In this document: piece after piece, positions 26,101 to 38,100 of the stretch
Numbering within the stretch: position 1 is the first letter of the stretch
How the letters are laid out: each line of letters opens with the position of its first letter
Origin: Liolophura sinensis
Taxonomy: Eukaryota; Mollusca; Polyplacophora; Chitonida; Chitonidae
DNA: 64,000 bases
Assembly: GCF_032854445.1 (NCBI RefSeq)
Contig: NC_088297.1
Coordinates: forward strand, 25,530,915 to 25,594,914
Direction: 5' to 3'
Notes under the pieces: generated by a model
Told to the model about the DNA's origin: nothing
Seen by the model: the letters and a program-made list of their open reading frames with translations, nothing else
The model's database searches: none
Program-made: the position numbers and the translations under genes

Positions 26101-29100
26101 AGCTAATCTCCCCGGCATGTTCTACCATTATGTTCAGTCAGAAATAGTTAAAAGCTGATCTCCCCGACATGTTCTACCATTATGTTCAGTCAGAAATAGT
26201 TAAAAACTAATCTCCCCGACATGCTCTACCATTACGTTCAGTCAGAAATAGTTAACAGCTAATCTCCTCCACATGTTCTACCATTATGTTCAGTCAGAAG
26301 TAGTTAACAGCTAATCTCCCCGGCATGTTCTACCATTATGTTCAGTCAGAAATAGTTAACAGCTAATCTCCTCCACATGTGCTACCATTATGTTCAGTCA
26401 GAAATAGTTAACAGCTAATCTCCCCGGCATGTTCTACCATTATGTTCAGTCAGAAATAGTTAACAGCTAAACTCCCCGAAATTTTCTACCATTATGTTCA
26501 GTCAGAAATAGTTAACAGCTAATCTCCTCCACATGTTCTACCATTATGTTCAGTCAGAAATAGTTAACAGCTAATCTCCTCCACATGTTCTACCATTATG
26601 TTCAGTCAGAAATAGTTAACAGCTAATCTCCCCGGCATGTTCTACCATTATGTTCAGTCAGAAATAGTTAACAGCTAATCTCCTCCACATGTTCTACCAT
26701 TATGTTCAGTCAGAAATAGTTAACAGCTAATCTCCTCCACATGTTCTACGATTATGTTCAGTCAGAAATAGTTAACAGCTAATCTCCTCCACATGTTCTA
26801 CTATTATGTTCAGTCAGAAATAGTTAACAGCTAATCTCCCCGGCACGTTCTACCATTATGTTCAGTCAGAAATAGTTAACAGCTAATCTCCCCGGCATGT
26901 TCTACCATTATGTTCAGTCAGAAATAGTTAACAGCTAATCTCCTCCACATGTTCTACCATTATGTTCAGTCAGAAATAGTTAACAGCTAATCTCCTCCAC
27001 ATGTTCTACCATTATGTTCAGTCAGAAATAGTTAACAGCTAATCTCCCCGAAATGTTCTACCATTATGTTCAGTCAGAAATAGTTAACACCTAATCTCCC
27101 CGACATGTTCTACCATTATGTTAAGTCAGAAATAGTTAACAGCTAATCTCCTCCACATGTTCTACCATTATGTTCAGTCAGAAATAGTTAAAAGCTAATC
27201 TCCCCGGCATGTTCTACCATTATGTTCAGTCAGAAATAGTTAACAGCTAATCTCCCCGAAATGTTCTACCGTTATGTTAAGTCAGAAATAGTTAACAGCT
27301 AATCTCCTCCACATGTTCTACCATTATGTTCAGTCAGAAATAGTTAAAAGCTAATCTCCCCGGCATGTTCTACCATTATGTTCAGTCAGAAATAGTTAAC
27401 AGCTAATCTCCCCGAAATGTTCTACCATTATGTTCAGTCAGAAATAGTTAACAGCTAATCTCCCCGAAATGTTCTACCATTATGTTCAGTCAGAAATAGT
27501 TAACAGCTAATCTCCCCGACATGTTCTACCATTATGTTCAGTCAGAAATAGTTAACAGCTAATCTCCCCGGCATGTTCTACCATTATGTTCAGTCAGAAA
27601 TAGTTAACAGCTAATCTCCCCGACATGTTCTACCATTATGTTCAGTCAGAAATAGTTAACAGCTAATCTTCCCGAAATGTTCTACCATTATGTTCAGTCA
27701 GAAATAGTTAACAGCTAATCTCCTCCACATGTTCTACTATTATGTTCAGTCAGAAATAGTTAAAAGCTAATCTCCCCGAAATGTTCTACCGTTATGTTCA
27801 GTCAGAAATAGTTAACAGCTAATCTCCCCGACATGTTTTACTAATATGTTCAGTCAGAAATAGTTAACAGCTAATCTCCCCGACATGTTCTACCATTATG
27901 TTCAGTCAGAAATAGTTAAAAACTAAACTCCCCGACATGTTCTACCATTATGTTCAGTCAGAAATAGTTAACAGCTAATCTCCCCGACATGTTCTACCAT
28001 TATGTTCAGTCAGAAATAGTTAACAGCTAATCTCCCCGGCATGTTCTACCATTATGTTCAATCAGAAATAGTTAACAGCTAATCTCCCCGACATGTTCTA
28101 CCATTATGTTCAGTCAGATATATTTAACAGCTAATCTCCCCGAAATGTTCTACCGTTATGTTCAGTCAGAAATAGTTGACAGCAAATCTCCCCGGCATGT
28201 TCTACCATTATGTTCAGTCAGAAATAGTTAAAAACTAATCTTCCCGAAATGTTCTACCATTATGTTCAGTCAGAAATAGTAAACAGCTAATCTCCTCCAC
28301 ATGTTCTACTATTATGTTCAGTCAGAAATAGTTAACAGCTAATCTCCCAGAAATGTTCTACCATTATGTTCAGTCAGAAATAGTTAACAGCTAATCTCCC
28401 CGACATGTTCTACCATGATGTTCAGTCAGAAATAGTTAACACCTAATCTCCTCCACATGTTCTACCATTATGCTCAGTCAGAAATAGTTAACAGCTAATC
28501 TCCTCCACATGTTTTACTAATATGTTCAGTCAGAAATAGTTAACACCTAATCTCCCCGACATGTTCTACCATTATGTTCAGTCAGAAATAGTTAAAAACT
28601 AATCTTCCCGAAATGTTCTACCATTATGTTCAGTCAGAAATAGTTAACAGCTAATCTTCCCGAAATGTTCTACCATTATGTTCAGTCAGAAATAGTTAAC
28701 ACCTAATCTCCCCGGCATGTTCTACCATTATGTTCAGTCAGAAATAGTTAACAGCTAATCTCCCCGGCATGTTCTACCATTATGTTCAGTCAGAAATAGT
28801 TAACAGGTAATCTCCCCGAAATGTTCTACCGTTATGTTAAGTCAGAAATAGTTAACAGCTAATCTCCTCCACATGTTCTACCATTATGTTCAGTCAGAAA
28901 TAGTTAAAAGCTAATCTCCCCGGCATGTTCTACCATTATGTTCAGTCAGAAATAGTTAACAGCTAATCTCCCCGAAATGTTCTACCATTATGTTCAGTCA
29001 GAAATAGTTAACAGCTAATCTCCCCGAAATGTTCCACCATTATGTTCAGTCAGAAATAGTTAACAGCTAATCTTCCCGAAATGTTCTACCATTATGTTCA

Positions 29101-32100
29101 GTCAGAAATAGTTAACACCTAATCTCCCCGACATGTTCTACCATTATGTTCAGTCAGAAATAGTTAACACCTAATCTCCCCGACATGTTCTACCATTATG
29201 TTCAGTCAGAAATAGTTAACACCTAATCTCCCCGAAATGTTCTACCATTATGTTCAGTCAGAAATAGTTAAAAACTAATCTTCCCGAAATGTTCTACCAT
29301 TATGTTCAGTCAGAAATAGTTAACAGCTAATCTCCTCCACATGTTCTACTATTATGTTCAGTCAGAAATAGTTAAAAGCTAATCTCCCCGAAATGTTCTA
29401 CCGTTATGTTCAGTCAGAAATAGTTAACAGCTAATCTCCCCGACATGTTTTACTAATATGTTCAGTCAGAAATAGTTAACAGCTAATCTCCCCGACATGT
29501 TCTACCATTATGTTCAGTCAGAAATAGTTAAAAACTAAACTCCCCGACATGTTCTACCATTATGTTCAGTCAGAAATAGTTAACAGCTAATCTCCCCGAC
29601 ATGTTCTACCATTATGTTCAGTCAGAAATAGTTAACAGCTAATCTCCCCGGCATGTTCTACCATTATGTTCAATCAGAAATAGTTAACAGCTAATCTCCC
29701 CGACATGTTCTACCATTATGTTCAGTCAGATATATTTAACAGCTAATCTCCCCGAAATGTTCTACCGTTATGTTCAGTCAGAAATAGTTGACAGCAAATC
29801 TCCCCGGCATGTTCTACCATTATGTTCAGTCAGAAATAGTTAAAAACTAATCTTCCCGAAATGTTCTACCATTATGTTCAGTCAGAAATAGTAAACAGCT
29901 AATCTCCTCCACATGTTCTACTATTATGTTCAGTCAGAAATAGTTAACAGCTAATCTCCCAGAAATGTTCTACCATTATGTTCAGTCAGAAATAGTTAAC
30001 AGCTAATCTCCCCGACATGTTCTACCATGATGTTCAGTCAGAAATAGTTAACACCTAATCTCCTCCACATGTTCTACCATTATGCTCAGTCAGAAATAGT
30101 TAACAGCTAATCTCCTCCACATGTTTTACTAATATGTTCAGTCAGAAATAGTTAACACCTAATCTCCCCGACATGTTCTACCATTATGTTCAGTCAGAAA
30201 TAGTTAAAAACTAATCTTCCCGAAATGTTCTACCATTATGTTCAGTCAGAAATAGTTAACAGCTAATCTTCCCGAAATGTTCTACCATTATGTTCAGTCA
30301 GAAATAGTTAACACCTAATCTCCCCGGCATGTTCTACCATTATGTTCAGTCAGAAATAGTTAACAGCTAATCTTCCCGAAATGTTCTACCATTATGTTCA
30401 GTCAGAAATAGTTAACACCTAATCTCCCCGGCATGTTCTACCATTATGTTCAGTCAGAAATAGTTAACACCTAATCTCCCCGACATGTTCTACCATTATG
30501 TTCAGTCAGAAATAGTTAACAGCTAATCTCCCCGGCATGTTCTACCATTATGTTCAGTCAGAAATAGTTAACAGCTAATCTTCCCGAAATGTTCTACCAT
30601 TATGTTCAGTCAGAAATAGTTAACAGCTAATCTCCCCGACATGTTCTACCATTATGTTCAGTCAGAAATAGTTAACAGCTAATCTCCTCCACATGTTCTA
30701 CCATTATGTTCAGTCAGAAATAGTTAAAAACTAATCTCCCCGACATGTTCTACCATTATGTTCAGTCAGAAATAGTTAACAGCTAATCTCCCCGACATGT
30801 TCTACCATTATGTTCAGTCAGAAATAGTTAACAGCTAATCTCCTCCACATGTTCTACCATTATGTTCAGTCAGAAATAGTTAACACCTAATCTCCCCGAC
30901 ATGTTCTACCATTATGTTCAGTCAGAAATAGTTAACAGCTAATCTCCCCGACATGTTCTACCATTATGTTCAGTCAGAAATAGTTAACACCTAATCTCCC
31001 CGAAATGTTCTACCATTATGTTCAGTCAGAAATAGTTAACAGCTAATCTCCCCGACATGTTCTACCATTATGTTCAGTCAGAAATAGTTAACAGCTAATC
31101 TCCTCCACATGTTCTACCATTATGCTCAGTCAGAAATAGTTAACAGCTAATCTCCTCCACATGTTCTACTATTATGTTTAGTCAGAAATAGTTAAAAGCT
31201 AATCTCCCCGAAATGTTCTACCATTATGTTCAGTCAGAAATAGTTAACAGCTAATCTCCTTCACATGTTCTACTAATATGTTCAGTCAGAAATAGTTAAC
31301 AGCTAATCTCCCCGACATGTTCTACCATTATGTTCAGTCAGAAATAATTAACAGCTAATCTCCTCCACATGTGCTACCATTATGTTCAGTCAGAAATAGT
31401 TAACACCTAATCTCCCCGGCATGTTCTACTATTATGTTCAGTCAGAAATAGTTAACAGCTAATCTCCCCGACATGTTCTACCATTATGTTCAGTCAGAAA
31501 TAGTTGACAGCTAATCTCCCCGACATGTTCTACCATTATGTTCAGTCAGAAATAGTTAACAGCTAATCTCCCCGACATGTTCTACCATTATGTTCAGTCA
31601 GAAATAGTTAACAGCTAATCTCCCCGACATGTTCTACCATTATGTTCAGTCAGAAATAGTTAACAGCTAATCTCCCCGACATGTTCTACCATTATGTTCA
31701 GTCAGAAATAGTTAACAGCTAATCTCCCCGACATGTTCTACCATTATGTTCAGTCAGAAATAGTTAACAGCTAATCTCCCCGACATGTTCTACCATTATG
31801 TTCAGTCAGAAATAGTTAACAGCTAATCTCCCCGACATGTTCTACCATTATGTTCAGTCAGAAATAGTTGACAGCTAATCTCCCCGACATGTTCTACCAT
31901 TATGTTCAGTCAGAAATAGTTAACAGCTAATCTCCCCGGCATGTTCTACCATTATGTTCAGTCAGAAATAGTTAACACCTAATCTCCCCGGCATGTTCTA
32001 CCATTATGTTCAGTCAGAAATAGTTAACAGCTAATCTCCCCGATATGTGCTACTATTATTTTCAGTCAGAAATAGTTAACAGCTAATCTCCTCCACATGT

Positions 32101-35100
32101 TCTACTATTATGTTTAGTCAGAAATAGTTAACACCTAATCTCCCCGGCATGTTCTACCATTATGTTCAGTCAGATATATTTAACAGCTAATCTCCCCGAC
32201 ATGTTCTACTATTATGTTCAGTCAGAAATAGTTAACAGCTAATCTCCCCGGCATGTTCTACCATTATGTTCAGTCAGAAATGGAGATGGGAACCATTCGT
32301 ACACGCTTAGAAACTGTAATGACCGTCCCCTCATTAAATGTACGCACAATGTCGTCCCCATTTTTCCCACAAACGACAAAGGACTGGAACGACTTACCCT
32401 CTACGATTAGAAATTTATCGTTTTACAACCTACGCTTTCTAGCCCCAAAATCCGAAAAAAAAATGAAATATTCTTTATAATTTTTTTTAACAACGATATG
32501 TCTATTTTGCGTTGTAGAATATTGATGGGACTGGGCGCTCTTGACGCCCATGTGTTTAAGTATAATATTATCCCAGATCGGTCCAGTAACTATTGTCCAT
32601 GTCCTAACGAAACAGCAAATCATTTCCTAATAGAGTGCCCACACTTTGCCGCTCCTAGGAACTACATGCTTGTAGACAAGGCAAATATCATGTGTTCAGG
32701 AATTCACGAATCTTTTGGCTGATTCACACACTTTCAAATACCTATTTAAAGTTTTATTTTTTGGATCAAAAGATGTGGAACTCTTAGATAACATTAACTT
32801 ATTTCAAACCACCCACAATTACCTCCTGACCAACAACAGATTCAGTCAATAATACAAACAATGTTCGCAATTGGTATTACATTTTACTCAGTATGCTAGT
32901 ATACGTGTGTGTACAGGTACATTTACTTATGTACACAATACTATTTATTTATTCGAAACTAAGGCTTAACCATTTTATATGAAATCGATCGTAATTTTTA
33001 TTTTGAATATCTGTAAGGCTTAATTCTTCCGCTTATTTTACTTTCTTACTATATAATTGTAAGTAAGCAGATATTATTTTCAAAATACCAATTTTCAAAT
33101 GTTGTAATTAAATGTAAGTAATCTTGTGGAAATCCCCACGTGGCCACTGGCTGTAAAATAAAGCACTGAATTAAATTTAATTACTGTTAAACACCAACAA
33201 TGTAATTTATGTAAATTTCTGGTACAACATCGGAGTTTTCGTTCATTAAGTCTTGTTCAACAAAATACGGCTTTCTTTACAAAGAAAGTGAGAGAAGATT
33301 AGCGGGACAAATTCCTTTTGGCATTTTTCCGTCAGTTAAATAACGAATTAAATGATCTGGTTCCAATATAAGATTATGCACTTTTATGTCTTTAAATGCG
33401 CCCAAAGAAAACATATAACATAAATACAAATGTAATATATCGAGAATTAACGAACGTGCAAAGTGTTTTTACTGTACTGTCTAACACAAGAACTTTACAT
33501 TTTACATAGTTGTAATGAAACTATATTTTACATCTGTGTTATATTAAAAAGTTTATTGATGTGTTCGAAATTAATTTTCCTAGACGACGGTTGTCAGACA
33601 ACAGGAGTCCTCCAGCTGTCTTACAAACAAAGTTCTCTCAATCAAAGAACTGGCGGCGAAATAACGAGATATTGGGGATGGTGTTGTCTTCCTGCAATCT
33701 GTCGTTTGTAATTCCACTTCACTTTCAGCTAGAGATTGTATAAGAATCCAGGGGTGTTGCATGTATACACGTGCCCGTGGGTTATGGCTGCACAAGTATA
33801 CTGGGGATAGGGGACTCGTGAACGTCAATCTTGTAGCCCTTATAACGAACAGTGTTTATTTGGTAAAGAGACATGTTCGCCCCTGCCGATCTGCCATGGG
33901 GTGCAATGGGATACAGCGGCTCAGAAAAATACCGTTACAAATTTTTAGCGCCCTTTTTGAGACTAGAATACGGGTGTTGGGTTTGACGCTTATTCGATAT
34001 CGAGGACATACGGCAATTAACCGTTTTACTCGCCCCCCACAGGCTTTAGTCACTCATACACGGCGGTGTGTAAATGACACGAAGGTTAACTTCAAAACTC
34101 TACTTCAAGGCGACATAAGTCAAAGAGGTATGCTTAGTTGACGTTCTCAATTTACGTATGCCTGCGATAATGTCCAGAAGTACTTCTCGGAATATCGACC
34201 ACTCCCTGTTACTTTCCCTCGTTCACTGCCGCAGGCGAGTGAAGTGACCGGAAGCGCGCTGTCGCGAATATATTTGGTATGGAATATGCCACTCACTGGG
34301 AACATCAATTAGCGGTGTGCAAGCCAGACAGGCGACCCCTCCAAACACGTGCAGTGCCAACATTACTTTCTTCCTGCCGAATCTGTCCATGGTGAAAATG
34401 GTGATAAAAAAGGACGGGATTTCCACCAGTCCAGATAGGAAGTGGTTAATGTAAACACTTCCGCCCAAGCTTCCAGATCCTAAGGACAAGCCGTAGTACA
34501 CCATGGAAATAACAAACCTGCGACAGAAAAAACAGACCGCGTTATCTCAACGTTGCACACAAAAGTCAAGCCTAGATTTACCACAAGCCTACAGACAACG
34601 TTAAAATATAGCCGTCTCATGTGGCAAGTGTTGCAGGAAATAAATGACCATTGCAGTTAAAAGGAAGAAACGACCATAATTCGACGATGATGCGGAGATA
34701 ATAGTCATCGTGTTACCGTGCTTCATGATCAGTTTGCGTTGGAGATATTATTTCACGACAATGCGGATTGAAGTTAGGATCGAAGCTATATGACTTCATA
34801 ATACTGCGCAAGAAAGCGCAATACGAAGAGTTAAGACTTCATGATATTGCGCATGGAATGTCGATAGGAAGACATATACGCCTAATTCTTTATAATAATC
34901 CACAGGGTTTAGAAAACATCTATATAACCATTTATGATAATGTGACATGGGTCTTGAGAAGACGACATTTACGCCAAGCTCTGTATATGTACAAAATGTA
35001 ATAACTTACTGCCAATTTTGTCCAGAATTTTTAAAATCTGTCTGTAGTTTACAACATATACTAGCTTTAATAAGTGCAGTATGAATATCTACCAATGAAA

Positions 35101-38100
35101 GGACACGTTGCAAGTCCGTGAACGTAAATTCGGCGCTCGCAAAACATCGACGATATTCGGTTTTTCCATCGTCACACACTCCTTCACCTCCCCAGCCTAT
35201 GATCGAGACAAAGGGAGACAACTCTAACGTGATAATATACATGTATAAGCAGGCGTGTGAGCAGATACAGGGGAAAATCACCAAATAATATTCACGCAAA
35301 AGACCAGAAGAAGGAAACGCTACTTAAATGACCATGGGAGAACTTTTTCATTTTCTAGAATCTGACGTAAAGTACATATTAACAATAATTAAGTTGCAAT
35401 TTTATATCAAACGTGAATTTAATGTCCATTTCCATTACTTAATCAATTTAAGTGAAGCAATTTACAACCAATTAAAAGCCAATTAAAGGGAGTATCATTC
35501 GAACAGATATGACCCAGTAATTTCATTGAGCCGCTTGATCCAGCTCTTGCGTTGTAAATTACCTGAAAGGACAGTCCGTCTGATACGGATGAATTTTAAT
35601 TTACTTGAAATTTCAGTTCAAACCTCCCCTTTTTTTTTGATTTTCCTGAAAATTCTGAAAAATTTCAAATCACCTGAAATCGTCGCACCATCTCACCCAG
35701 CTGGACTTCTGTCCGCCCATTTATTTTGGCGATTTTCTTGACAAGAACTTCCGCTTCGCTGATTCTTCCCACAGTCACTAACCATCTGGGGGACTCGGAG
35801 ACGATCCTAGTGAGCCCGATCGGACAGTCAATAATCACCTGACTTATTCTCGTTCAATGTAATACTCAATAAATTTTCACTTAAGTGTTAACGTTTGACG
35901 GAGTACCGGGAGTAAACCAGCGTGCTCAGAGGAAACCGGAGTGTTAGGAGTAATCCGACGTACCTGGAAGAAACCGGCGTGCCCGGAGTAATCCAGCGTG
36001 CCTAGAGGATACCGGAGTGCCCGGAGTAAAAAGGCGACTTCAGAAAAAAACCGGAGTGCCCGGAGTAAACCCGGTGTGCCCAGAGAAAACTGGAGTGCTC
36101 AGAGTAAACCGGAGTAAACCGGAGTGCCCAGAGTAAACTTCCGATCTTTGAAAAAAGAATATACTGCCCAACGTTTCTACGTGTGGCTCATTTTGACTAA
36201 TTTCGAGTAATTCTTGTAACGTCGAGCGACGTCGGATAAAAGGCAAGTAACAGCATTGCAATCATTTTGTTTACCTAAGTCTGTGTTAATAGATTTATGT
36301 GAACAGTTGCTGCTATTCATACATTTATATTAACAGTTGCTGCTATTCATATTTATATGAACAGTCGCTGCTGTTCGTACATTAAAAAATATAAAAAATT
36401 AAGCCCTAACTGAGGTAAACTGACAAGAGGACGTATATCACCGGTCACGTATGATCATTTGTCAACTATCACACGGTCGTCGCTACACTGGTCTTACTGT
36501 CTATGCTGTATGTCTTTCATTGTATTTCTTGTATTATAAATTATCTTGATGGCAAGAAAATGATCGGCAGCAAAGCTTTTGCTTAAAATGGACTTTAAAT
36601 GGCTGAAACTATCAGACATAAGCTAAGCATGATTTATGTGAATATTACGCTTTTAAGACGATAGCTCGGTGATAGAGTGCTTTAAATAGAGCCAGATGAT
36701 ACTAATACGTACACCAAATAAACCGACCTAATCGTCACAAAATTTGTCAACTATCACGTTGTCGTCGCTGGTTGGTTTTACCTCCCTATACTGTACATCT
36801 ATTTTTATATTGTATTCCTGCTTAAACCAGAATTCTGCTGGTGGACTAAGCATACTATTGTACTATACTTATTGTATATTAAATGCGATGACAGCACAAA
36901 ATTTAGAGTAATTCTAGACAGGTGACATCTAATAGATTGCAGTACACATCACTTCATTTTCAAACCTAATTCTGCTTAACCCATGGTGCTAGGAGTCACA
37001 TTGCTACTATTCGGTCATTTACACGAACAGCCATAATAAAACTCTAACTTCGTAAATTAACAAGAGACAATATTTCACCGGTTGCGTGTGAGCGTTCCCA
37101 AACTATCACATACTCGTCTGGGTACTTTGGTTTTGCTCTCTATGTTGTACGCTTGTCATCGCTGCTCTGCTTTTAATTTTTATGCTATACGTCTATTACA
37201 CTGTCGTCGCAGCTCTGACTTTACTCTGTATGCTGTACGTCTATCACACTGTCGTCGCTGCTCTGCTTTTACTCTCTATGCTGTAGGTTTATCACGCTGT
37301 CGTCGCTGCTCTGGTTTTACTCTCTGTAATGTACGTCTCTTACACTGGTGATCAGTAAAATTAATGCCATTAAAAGTTAGCTGGAATTTTGGACGTGTCG
37401 CATAATACACTAGGACATTTTGGACGTGTCCCATAACACACTAGGACATTTTGGACGTGTCCCATAATACAGTAGGACATTTTTGACAGGCCCCAATGAT
37501 ACAGTAGGACATTTTTAACACGTCCCATAATAGTACAATTTATTCCACATCACTGGTCTAGAATTGCCCAAATGCTATGTTGCCATTACCTCAGAAAAGG
37601 TTTTATTCCAACTGTTTTTGTTAACGCTTAAATAGAAGCAATTTCCCCATCCCCCTCCCCCACCCTGCCCCAGCATCATGACTTAGGCAGAATTAGATAA
37701 AACAAAATAACGGTGATGTTAATTGCAATATAAACACATTGGAACAATGCAAAAGGACCAGGCTTCGGCGATGCTTAGTCCACCAGCACGGACCGGGCTG
37801 CGGGGATGTTTAGTTAACCAGCAGAGAACAGGATTTGGGATGCTTAGTCCACCAGCAGGGACCGGACTTCGGGGATGCTTAGTCCACCAGCAGGAACCTG
37901 GCTGCAGGGATGCTTAGTCCACCAGCAGGTACCGGGCTTCGGGGATGCTTAGTTCACTAGCAGGGACCGGGCTTCCGAGATGCTTAGTCCACCAGCAGGG
38001 ACCGGGCTTCGGAGATGCTTAGTCCACTAGCAGGGACCGGGCTTCGGGGATGCTTAGTTCACTAGCAGGGACCGGGCTTCGGAGATGCTTAGTCCACCAG

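Noticed and set aside
15089-32275. The 52-bp array as a CRISPR array or as coding DNA
   Set aside because: There are no unique spacers, since the whole 52-bp unit is conserved, and stops occur in all plus frames. The setting is a eukaryotic intron.
33761-34141. 126-codon plus open frame in intron 7
   Set aside because: No domain, no codon pattern, and another open frame overlaps it on minus; consistent with chance.
35006-35299. 97-codon minus open frame as an exon
   Set aside because: It overlaps transporter exon 6 in the wrong phase; the correct phase gives VLRAPNLRSRT and splices in phase with exons 5 and 7. Its GTAAGT-like end near 35008 was therefore also discarded as a donor.
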